Source: Tepidanaerobacteraceae bacterium
GTDB lineage: Bacteria; Bacillota; Thermosediminibacteria; Thermosediminibacterales; Thermosediminibacteraceae
Length of the DNA stretch: 43,188 bases
Direction of reading: 5' to 3'
Assembly (NCBI GenBank): GCA_030446005.1
Contig: JASUSP010000010.1
Location: 1-43,188 of the forward strand
The notes beneath the pieces were generated by a model that saw only the letters and a list, made by a program, of their open reading frames with translations, was not told where the DNA came from and made no database searches. This document shows positions 27,251 through 34,424 of the stretch, in pieces. Positions within the stretch are counted from its first letter, which is position 1, and each line of letters begins with the position of its first letter. The position numbers were made by a program, and so were the translations under genes.

Positions 27251-27279
27251 TTGATACCTTTAAATCCATATTGTAATAT
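27251..27279 (+). promoter_or_regulatory. Sigma-A-type promoter for the LysR remnant
   Basis: TTGATA (27251-27256), a 17-base spacer and TAATAT (27274-27279). It lies about 34 bases before the LysR start codon, so the promoter survives although the gene is broken. Confidence 0.55.
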
Positions 27280-27312
27280 TTCAGTAGTAGACCAAGAAGC
27301 GAGAGTGATGAA

Positions 27313-27644
27313 ATGGAAATTGATATGACTTCTCTTAAATATTTCGTGCTTATATGCAAAAATAAGAGCTTTTCAAAAACTGCAGAGGAACTTTTTATAA
27401 CCCAGCAGGCTTTAAGCAAGCGCATCCAAAAGCTAGAAAAACAATATTGAACCAAGGTATTTTTATATTTGTGGACAAACTAACGCATCCCCACATAGAA
27501 GAATACAAAAATATTAAGGTGATCCCCATCGATGACCCCACAGCTCACTGGGATGCCGGATTCATAGTAAAAAAAGGAGCAAAGATTAGTAAAGCTGCAA
27601 AAAGGTTTATGGAATATTTTTTGGATAGACACAAAATCTGCTAG
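27313..27644 (+). pseudogene. LysR-family regulator, broken by stop and internal deletion
   Basis: From ATG at 27313 a LysR winged-helix domain is readable (SLKYFVLICKNKSFSKTAEELF, then QQALSKRIQKLEKQY). It stops at TGA 27448-27450. Reading through in the same frame gives TKVF, so the stop stands where LysR proteins have Gly (Y-G-TKVF). Shortly after, the sequence shifts to another frame and reads HPHIEEYKNIKVIPIDDP to KRFMEYFLDRHKIC, which is the end of a LysR effector domain. About 200 residues between the two parts are missing. The remnant diverges from the oxidoreductase-dehydrogenase operon, its likely former target. A shortened DNA-binding peptide of 45 residues could still be made. Confidence 0.8.
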
Positions 27645-27790
27645 GTATTTTGGTAATTCAAAAATTTTCGCCATAAGACGGTTGCGAGCTGTCCATTGAT
27701 GTGGAACTGGATTTTCCTGAGCAAGAAAAGCCGTCATGTGCTATAGATAATAAAAAGAATATTGTAAACTAAATAAGGTAATAACAGCAA
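27645..27790. other. Noncoding remainder after the LysR remnant
   Basis: No convincing gene. Short reading frames on either strand show no recognisable domain. The stretch may be debris from the deletion that broke the LysR gene. Confidence 0.4.
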
Positions 27791-27840
27791 AAAATCACTC
27801 GCACCAAAGCCATAAAGGTCTTCTGGTGCAAGTGATTTTT
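27791..27840. terminator. Bidirectional intrinsic terminator
   Basis: AAAATCACT then GCACC (27791-27805) pairs with GGTGC then AGTGATTTTT (27825-27840). There is one internal mismatch, and T-runs flank it on both strands. It ends the diguanylate cyclase gene on the minus strand and the LysR remnant on the plus strand. Confidence 0.85.
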
Positions 27841-27872
27841 GCAAGTTCGTCATCCGAGCTTTTAAAAACTTA

Positions 27873-29903
27873 TTATTTATGATAGCAAACCTTATTTTTC
27901 CCTCCATTTTTAGATTTGTACATCAAATCATCCGCTCTTTTAATTAAACTATCAATGGTATCACCTTTTTCATATTCTGTCACTCCGAAGCTCGCAGTTA
28001 TCCTCTCATTACATGGCAAAACAATGTCAGCAATATTACGTCTTAAATCTTCTGCAAGTATTGCCGCCTTTTCAACGGAGGTTCCAGGAAGCACTATTAC
28101 AAACTCCTCTCCTCCCCACCTCCCAAAAACGTCTAACTTCCGTATTCTTTCCCTTACCACCTTTGCCACTCTTCTCAGCGCTTCATCTCCCATAATATGT
28201 CCATAGCCATCGTTTATTTTTTTGAAATTGTCTATATCAAGCAATATGATGGAGAACTCTTCCCCGTATCTTTTTGCCCTTTCTATTTCTTCCTCCAATT
28301 TTGAGAGCAAATATCTCCTATTATACGCCCCTGTCAGCGCATCGGTAATGGATAAAAGATAAAGTTCCTTTTCCATCTCCTTCTTTTCGGTGATGTCATC
28401 TACGATTATCAAAGCTCCAGAAACCTTACCATCTTCCTCTTCCGGTTTTATATGCACCCTAATCCACACTTTTTTGCCCCATTTAGAAGTGTATTCCAAT
28501 TCATAAGTTCCGATTTCGTTATTTTTCAAACACTCTTCTAATTTTCCCGAAAGGCCCTGCTCTGCTAATAGCGGAAACGTTAAAAGATTTATCTTCTTCG
28601 TTTCTTCCTCCCCAGGAGAGCCTAATATTTCAATAAGCTTGTTATTTACATAAAGAATATTGCCTTTATTATCGCATCTCAATATACCAACCGGAGCATT
28701 TTCTGCCAGCTCGAAATACAGCTTCCAGGTTCTTTTTATCTCTTCCTGTGCTTTTTTGCGCTCTGTTATATCTCTTGCTATTCCTACCACAAACTTTTCA
28801 TCTTCCATATTCAATACAGAAAGCGAAAGCTCGATAAATATTATCTCCCCGTTTTTACGTTTGGCCTTAAGCTCTATTGGATTTTTCAGCCCGATTATCC
28901 TGCCGGTTCTTTTAAATTGTTCTAATCTTTTATGCGCAGCTTTTATCAACTTCTCACTTGTGGCAAGCAGAATATGTACATCCTTATCTAAAACTTCATC
29001 CTCCGCATAGCCAAAAATCTTCTCGCAGGCTGGATTCCAAAATACAATCTTGCCCTCTGCATTTAGCACGATCACGCCGTCATAAGCAGAACTGGTTATA
29101 GACTTCAACAATTTTTCCTTTTCTTTTATCGCCCTTTCAAATTTTAATCTCTCCGCAATATTTTCAACACTAGCTAAACATAGCTTTCTTCCTTTATAAT
29201 CAAAAAGCTGCAATTTTATTTTAACAGGATACGTTGTCCCGTCTTTCCTACGATGAATTGTTTCAAAGCTTACTTCGGGCATCTTGCCTTCGAGGAGGGG
29301 AGATATCAACCTAACGAAACTCTCTTTTGTAAATTCCGGTTTTATTTCGATGGGGGTCATATTTAAAAGCTCGTCTTCTGTATATCCTAAATTCATCCTT
29401 GCACTTTTGTTTACCTTTATAAACTTCAAAGTCTCTGGATCAAAAACATAAAGCTCACTTGTGGAGTTTTCGTAAATGTACATGAACATGTTTGCAAGTG
29501 AATAAGCTTCATGAAGTTTTATGGCCATTTCTATTGAAGGAATTACAGCTTTCTTGTCAGTGCCTTTTAAAATATAACCATAAGCTTTTATGCTCTTTAT
29601 CCTCTTTATTACCTCAGACGAAGCATTTGCAGTTAAAAATATAATGGGAACATCGCGCCTTTTTAATATCATCTTTGCAGTATCTATACCATCTAAATTT
29701 CCTTTGAGCTCTATATCCATTAATACAAGGTCAGGCAAAAAAATTTCACAAGCCTTTTTTATAGCTTCATCCCCGTCCGATGCTGTTTCCACCTCGAAGC
29801 CATAACCCTTGAGCAAATCCGAAAATATCAATTGCTCAAACCGACTATCCTCTACCAGCAGGACTTTCTTTTTCGTATATTGCAAATCTTCTGTACTTAC
29901 CAT
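27873..29903 (-). CDS. Response regulator-PAS-PAS-PAS-GGDEF diguanylate cyclase
   Basis: A 676-residue signalling protein without membrane segments. An N-terminal receiver domain (KKVLLVEDSRFEQ, phosphoacceptor Asp in LVLMDIEL, Lys in GYILKGT) is followed by three PAS domains at about 140-255, 265-390 and 395-510, with PAC ends such as ARDITERKKAQEE. The GGDEF domain starts at LLSITDALTGAYNRR. Its active site is GGEEF (597-601), which is catalytically competent in the family. An RxxD inhibitory site (RKLD, 588-591) lies five residues upstream, so c-di-GMP feedback is likely. No partner histidine kinase is adjacent. It is divergent from a chemotaxis receptor, which hints at a shared motility or attachment role. 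Confidence 0.92.
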   Translation of the reverse strand: MVSTEDLQYTKKKVLLVEDSRFEQLIFSDLLKGYGFEVETASDGDEAIKKACEIFLPDLVLMDIELKGNLDGIDTAKMILKRRDVPIIFLTANASSEVIKRIKSIKAYGYILKGTDKKAVIPSIEMAIKLHEAYSLANMFMYIYENSTSELYVFDPETLKFIKVNKSARMNLGYTEDELLNMTPIEIKPEFTKESFVRLISPLLEGKMPEVSFETIHRRKDGTTYPVKIKLQLFDYKGRKLCLASVENIAERLKFERAIKEKEKLLKSITSSAYDGVIVLNAEGKIVFWNPACEKIFGYAEDEVLDKDVHILLATSEKLIKAAHKRLEQFKRTGRIIGLKNPIELKAKRKNGEIIFIELSLSVLNMEDEKFVVGIARDITERKKAQEEIKRTWKLYFELAENAPVGILRCDNKGNILYVNNKLIEILGSPGEEETKKINLLTFPLLAEQGLSGKLEECLKNNEIGTYELEYTSKWGKKVWIRVHIKPEEEDGKVSGALIIVDDITEKKEMEKELYLLSITDALTGAYNRRYLLSKLEEEIERAKRYGEEFSIILLDIDNFKKINDGYGHIMGDEALRRVAKVVRERIRKLDVFGRWGGEEFVIVLPGTSVEKAAILAEDLRRNIADIVLPCNERITASFGVTEYEKGDTIDSLIKRADDLMYKSKNGGKNKVCYHK

Positions 29904-29987
29904 CTCTCTTGACCCCCAGAAAATTTAAATTGCAGCTTACAATATTATATCGAAACTCTCTAGAAAATGCGTTCTTTTTTTCTTTTA

Positions 29988-30016
29988 TTGCTAAAACTGA
30001 CATAATTAGATATAAT
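29988..30016 (+). promoter_or_regulatory. Sigma-A-type promoter for the chemotaxis receptor
   Basis: TTGCTA (29988-29993), a 17-base spacer and a perfect TATAAT (30011-30016). It lies about 40 bases before the GTG start. Confidence 0.75.
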
Positions 30017-30055
30017 TAGAGAAAAATGTTAATTTTACTAATAGGGGGTGATGTC

Positions 30056-32092
30056 GTGGATTGGTCGAAACTGAAACTATTTAAATTTAAATTTTCGCTC
30101 CCAAAAAGTTTTTCGGGAAAAATGAAGCACAGCCTTAAAACCCGCCTGGCGGTATACCTCATAATCATGGCCCTGCTGCCCCTCACTGTTTTAAGCGGAA
30201 TCATAAATTACTTCACAAAAAACTCCATGGAGGGGGAGGTTAAAGAAAAAACCAGTCTCATAGTCAGCACATTAAGCGACAACATAGACATTTTCATAAA
30301 TGAAAACAAAAACTTAATATCCTTCCTAGCAAATACCGATGTTGTTCGCTCCATGGAAAGATACGCCATCGAAACTTTTATCTATGACATGCTATCTCGA
30401 TATCCACAGATAAGCAGGATTCATATAGCAGATACTAAAGGAAATGTTTACGGAATCCCTTATACCAACATTTCAGAAAAAACAAACGTGCTCAGCGAAA
30501 GTTGGTATACCGGCGCTTTGGACCAAAAAGGAGTTTACATTACGAAGGCAAGATTGGACCCGACTTCATCTACCATGATAATATCTATATCATCGCCGAT
30601 TTTTTCCGAAAAAGGGGTGCTAAACGGAGTTATATGTGCTGATATATCCCTCGTATCCCTTACCTCTATCATCTCCAAGATGCAAATAGGCGACTCCGGC
30701 TACGCATTTATTACCGACAGTGACGGCAATGTCATAGGGCACAAGGATTATAAAATAGTGCGGGCGAGAGAAAATTTCATGAAGTACGACTTTGTAAAAC
30801 AGGCCCTTTCAGGAAAAATAGGTTTTACCACTTTTGTCGAAAACGGAACTAAAATGTTCGTAGCCTATGGCCCGCAACCCGCCACCGGCTGGGGGATTTT
30901 CGTAAGCCAACCGGTATCTGAAGCTTACTCCAACATCTACAAGGTAACCAGAATTTTCACCTTGACCGGCCTTCTTACCGCCATTTTAAGCGTCATAGCC
31001 GGATTCTACATAGGGAGCAAAATTTCATCACCGATTCTCAACATGGTGACCGCATCGAGTCAGGTATCCAGGGGCGACCTGACGAAAACCATAAATGTAA
31101 AAGATTCATCAGAAATAGGATTTTTAGCCACCTCATTCAACTCCATGGTATCGGGTTTAAAAAATCTGGTTATGGAAATCAAAAAGACGGTGGAAGAACT
31201 TTCAGCGGCAACGCGAAGTCAGGCCGAATATGCCGATAACAGCAAAAAAGCGGCGGAACAGATTTCTTCCGCAATGGAGCAAATAGCGGCAGGTGCATCG
31301 GATCAATCTCAAAAACTCAACGAAATATCCGAGGTGATAAACGATCTCGTGATTTCCAACGGCAAAATCGATGAAAACGCCCGCTCTACGGCGTCGGCTG
31401 CGGAGGAGATGTTGAGGCGGGCTCAAAACGGCCAAATGAAGATGAACGAAGCAACCAGCAGTATGCACTCCATAAAAAGCTCGGTAGACCGGTCTAAAAA
31501 TATAATTGTTGATCTGGATGCAAGCGTCAAAGAAATCGGAAAGATATCCGACATCATAAAAGATATAGTAGACCAGACGAATCTGCTTGCATTAAACGCC
31601 TCGATCGAAGCTGCAAGGGCGGGCGAATCGGGGCGCGGATTTTCTGTGGTAGCCCAGGAGATAAGGAAACTCGCCGAAAAATCCGGTCAGGCCGCAAAGC
31701 AAATTTCGGACATAGTAAGGCAAATTCAGGAAAACAGCCAAATAGCCGTGGAATCCATGGCTAAAAGCTCAAAGGAAGTGGAAACCGGAACTCAGATAAT
31801 AGTCGACGCCAACGAAACCTTTAACAGGCTCATTTCGGACATAGAAGCCACTGCAACAGCTGCAAGGCAGATTTCCGAAGAAATAAGTTCCCAGTACATC
31901 AATATCGAAAGGATCGTCAATAAAATAACCGACATAACCTCTGTGTCTCAAGAAACGGCTGCTGCAAGTGAAGAAGTCACTGCATCCACTCAGGAACAGA
32001 CAGCAGCCATGGAAAGCATAGCCTTTTTTGCAAGAAAACTTGCTGACTTGGCGGAAAATCTGTCCTCAGCGGTAAGCAAGTTCAAAGTTTAG
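30056..32092 (+). CDS. Methyl-accepting chemotaxis protein with periplasmic sensor domain
   Basis: A 678-residue receptor. The first membrane segment spans about residues 31-52 ([20 protein letters not shown]). An extracellular dCACHE-type ligand domain of about 245 residues follows, and the second membrane segment is near 298-322. A HAMP linker comes next ([20 protein letters not shown]). The cytoplasmic coiled coil has the signalling tip [19 protein letters not shown] and [16 protein letters not shown] near residue 515. The ligand is unknown. GTG at 30056 is chosen because AGGGGGTG ends 5 bases upstream; an in-frame start at 30026 would run through the ribosome site. A GC-rich terminator follows. 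No che or flagellar gene is in the window. Confidence 0.93.
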   Translation: MDWSKLKLFKFKFSLPKSFSGKMKHSLKTRLAVYLIIMALLPLTVLSGIINYFTKNSMEGEVKEKTSLIVSTLSDNIDIFINENKNLISFLANTDVVRSMERYAIETFIYDMLSRYPQISRIHIADTKGNVYGIPYTNISEKTNVLSESWYTGALDQKGVYITKARLDPTSSTMIISISSPIFSEKGVLNGVICADISLVSLTSIISKMQIGDSGYAFITDSDGNVIGHKDYKIVRARENFMKYDFVKQALSGKIGFTTFVENGTKMFVAYGPQPATGWGIFVSQPVSEAYSNIYKVTRIFTLTGLLTAILSVIAGFYIGSKISSPILNMVTASSQVSRGDLTKTINVKDSSEIGFLATSFNSMVSGLKNLVMEIKKTVEELSAATRSQAEYADNSKKAAEQISSAMEQIAAGASDQSQKLNEISEVINDLVISNGKIDENARSTASAAEEMLRRAQNGQMKMNEATSSMHSIKSSVDRSKNIIVDLDASVKEIGKISDIIKDIVDQTNLLALNASIEAARAGESGRGFSVVAQEIRKLAEKSGQAAKQISDIVRQIQENSQIAVESMAKSSKEVETGTQIIVDANETFNRLISDIEATATAARQISEEISSQYINIERIVNKITDITSVSQETAAASEEVTASTQEQTAAMESIAFFARKLADLAENLSSAVSKFKV

Positions 32093-32111
32093 AAAGGTTT
32101 AGAAAAGGCCT

Positions 32112-32141
32112 GCGGCGCAATTTTTAAGCGCCGCTTTTTTT
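32112..32141 (+). terminator. Intrinsic terminator of the chemotaxis receptor gene
   Basis: GCGGCGC (32112-32118) pairs with GCGCCGC (32128-32134), followed by seven T residues. It lies 19 bases after the receptor stop codon. Confidence 0.92.
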
Positions 32142-32193
32142 ATATCGATGGAGACTCTTTTCCCTCCAGCATGGGTGTCTAATGAGGTGTGTA

Positions 32194-32218
32194 TTATAAA
32201 ATCACCTGATTTGTATAA
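32194..32218. promoter_or_regulatory. AT-rich dyad upstream of the polyprenyl synthase gene
   Basis: TTATA-AAATCA, a CC centre, then TGATTT-G-TATAA: 11-bp inverted arms with one extra G. The two-base centre is too tight for an RNA hairpin, so if functional it would be a protein-binding site. It lies about 80 bases before the gene. Confidence 0.3.
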
Positions 32219-32294
32219 AAAAATAATCCCGTGACAAAAATATCCTTGAAACAGAAAAATCATCAGGAGGGACACCGAACTGATAGTAGAGGAG

Positions 32295-33215
32295 ATGAAA
32301 CTTGTCGAAAGGGAATTGATGCGCACAATAACACAGTGCCACGAACCTGTGAGCAGTATACTTAAAGATATATTTACCGGCGGAAAACGGCTGAGACCCA
32401 AGCTGGTACTGCTTTCAGGCCTTTGCTTTTCACCGGTAAATTCGGATATGATTTATTCCGCAGTAGCCACCGAGCTAATTCACACCGCTTCACTCATCCA
32501 CGACGACGTGATAGACGAAGCCCATTACCGGAGAAACCGGCCCACCATAAACCACATACACGGCAACCAGGTTGCAGTCCTTGCCGGAGACTACGCCTTT
32601 GCAAAGGCTTTTGAGGTCCTTTCCGTCCACAACCTGCACCGCTGCAAAGATTACTTTGTCGCCGCAATTCAGGAAATGTGTCACGGCGAGGTCATGCAGG
32701 CTGTGGAGAATTCATCCATTGATGAAAAATATTATTTTAAAATCATAGAAAAAAAGACCGCCTCTCTCATCTCGGCAAGCTGCAAAGCCGGAGCAGTGTG
32801 TGGAAAAGCCAGTGAGGAAGATGTAGAAAAAATGGGCCTTTATGGCCTTTATCTTGGCTGTGCTTTCCAGATTGTCGACGACCTTCTGGACGTGATAGGA
32901 GATGAGGTGGAAGTCGGAAAACCGGTGGGCCATGATTTGGAGGAGGGCAAGGTAACACTTCCCTACATATATTTCTTGCGAGAAAGTCCGCTGGGCTCGA
33001 AATACCGTCCATTTTTAAACGACAGATACCGCCTTTTAAAAGTAAAATCCCAGCTCATTTCTGATTTAAAAAAATCCGAAGCCGTCAGCATTACTTATGC
33101 AAAGGCTGAAGAGTTTTCCAAGAAGGCAAGGGATATATTGAGCGAATTACCCGATTCGGTATATAAAAAACTCCTTGTCGAGCTTTCTTTTGAAGTTGTC
33201 AAAAGGAAAAAATAG
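32295..33215 (+). CDS. Long-chain polyprenyl diphosphate synthase (class trans-E)
   Basis: A 306-residue isoprenyl synthase that elongates farnesyl-type allylic diphosphates with IPP. The first Asp-rich motif is HDDVID, in SLIHDDVIDEAHYRRNRPT, and the second is VDDLLDV. The ELIHTASLIHDD context is that of HepT/octaprenyl-type long-chain enzymes rather than FPP synthase. No HepS-like small partner is adjacent. ATG at 32295 is used, but its GAGGAG is directly abutting; AGGAGG at 32265-32270 is better placed for an in-frame CTG at 32280. It faces a DUF2600 terpene synthase with only 2 bases between the stop codons, so its product may feed that enzyme, quinone synthesis, or both. Confidence 0.9.
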   Translation: MKLVERELMRTITQCHEPVSSILKDIFTGGKRLRPKLVLLSGLCFSPVNSDMIYSAVATELIHTASLIHDDVIDEAHYRRNRPTINHIHGNQVAVLAGDYAFAKAFEVLSVHNLHRCKDYFVAAIQEMCHGEVMQAVENSSIDEKYYFKIIEKKTASLISASCKAGAVCGKASEEDVEKMGLYGLYLGCAFQIVDDLLDVIGDEVEVGKPVGHDLEEGKVTLPYIYFLRESPLGSKYRPFLNDRYRLLKVKSQLISDLKKSEAVSITYAKAEEFSKKARDILSELPDSVYKKLLVELSFEVVKRKK

Positions 33216-33217
33216 TC

Positions 33218-34279
33218 TTAAATCCTTTTTTTCTTTCTCAGCCAGCAGCAAAAGCCATGCATCATCCTGGTGTATTTACCGCAATAGTCCAAAAGCTCTT
33301 CCGTGACCAAACTGCGCTCGCCGTAAAAAGCTTTGGGGTCCGAAAGGTACATGGCCATAAGGCCGTCCACTACAGTGGAATGGAAAAATGGATATCTTAA
33401 TTTAGTCACTTCGTTTTGGGAATTTTTGTAAAATACTTTAAGTCTTTCGAGACAATTTATCAGATTCGCGTAATAACTTACGAAATTGAGATCGCCGTTT
33501 GCTTCATCCTCATCTAAATCTATGTAATAGTCCAGCAGTATGTGCAAACCGCATATCCATGGAAAGTACGAATGGAATATCTCCCAGGCTTCAAGCCCGT
33601 CCAAATCAGGGTTCGCCGCTGCGGCGACCAGCATAAAAATCCCAAGCGTAGAACCGGCGGCTGCGGCAAACTCCCACCCGTTTATCTCCGGAAAGTACCC
33701 GAGATAATTTTCATACCATCCGGTCATACGGCATTCCCTTACCTCCGGCACCAGATGCTTGTACGTTTGCAGTTCGGAGTAAAGCCTAGCTAGAAATAAA
33801 ATCTTTTCCCTTATGATGGCATAAGACGGTAAACCGGAAATGAACGCCTTGCACTCTGCCACCAGCAATCTCAGATAACCGCCATCATCCTTATAAGGAT
33901 AGCACTCGTAATAATCGCTAAACACTTCCCCCGGAAGGAGGGCATCGGTCATTGCCAGGTGAAGCCTTTTAAAAGCTTCTTCATCTTCTACCTTAGCTCT
34001 GTCGCACAAATTATCAAGGTAATCGCTGATGGTCTGATAAGACACAATAAAGCGCACCATATCCCTTTGCGGCACCCCCGGATATAGGGCATATACGCTG
34101 CCTCCTTGGCAATGAAATTTCTTTTTCTTTATGCTTTCAACCGCCTGTCTTTTAAGCACGGGGTCCGGGATTTTCTCCGCCATATGCATGTACCTTTTCA
34201 ATTCCGCTTCAACCTGCGGAAACACCTTATTGACAAATCTATGCAGAATTCCAATCCGGTAAAAGCTTTGCTTTAGCAC
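33218..34279 (-). CDS. DUF2600 / YtpB-like large terpene synthase (class IB)
   Basis: A 353-residue protein of the family of Bacillus YtpB, tetraprenyl-beta-curcumene synthase, which cyclises C25-C35 prenyl diphosphates. The family motif SYQTISDYLDNLCDR is present, with Asp residues at about 86, 89 and 93. A second acidic stretch, DYYIDLDEDEANGDLNF, lies near residue 245. The length matches the family. GTG at 34279 has GGAGG 7 bases upstream. It converges on a polyprenyl diphosphate synthase, the enzyme type that makes its substrate. No squalene-hopene-type cyclase is visible here, so the product would be a linear-plus-monocyclic terpene unless one exists elsewhere. The actual chain length is unknown. 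Confidence 0.88.
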   Translation of the reverse strand: MLKQSFYRIGILHRFVNKVFPQVEAELKRYMHMAEKIPDPVLKRQAVESIKKKKFHCQGGSVYALYPGVPQRDMVRFIVSYQTISDYLDNLCDRAKVEDEEAFKRLHLAMTDALLPGEVFSDYYECYPYKDDGGYLRLLVAECKAFISGLPSYAIIREKILFLARLYSELQTYKHLVPEVRECRMTGWYENYLGYFPEINGWEFAAAAGSTLGIFMLVAAAANPDLDGLEAWEIFHSYFPWICGLHILLDYYIDLDEDEANGDLNFVSYYANLINCLERLKVFYKNSQNEVTKLRYPFFHSTVVDGLMAMYLSDPKAFYGERSLVTEELLDYCGKYTRMMHGFCCWLRKKKRI

Positions 34280-34424
34280 GGCAGAACCTCCGAAAAATCT
34301 ATTTTTTTCTCCTACTATTATTTGCCAATATCAGCTTTTATATTAATCCATCAACACGACATAAAAACGCACCTCAAATCCAATAATATTAATTGTAAGT
34401 CGAAGGAAAGACGGGAGTGAGTCT

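Noticed and set aside
27447-27644. Separate small gene starting at TTG 27447
   Set aside because: Its sequence is the C-terminal end of a LysR effector domain in the right order after the helix-turn-helix fragment, and no ribosome site precedes it. It is treated as part of the broken LysR gene.
27480-27737. Minus-strand reading frame of 85 codons opposite the LysR remnant
   Set aside because: No domain is recognisable, no ribosome site is seen, and most of it lies antisense to the LysR remnant.
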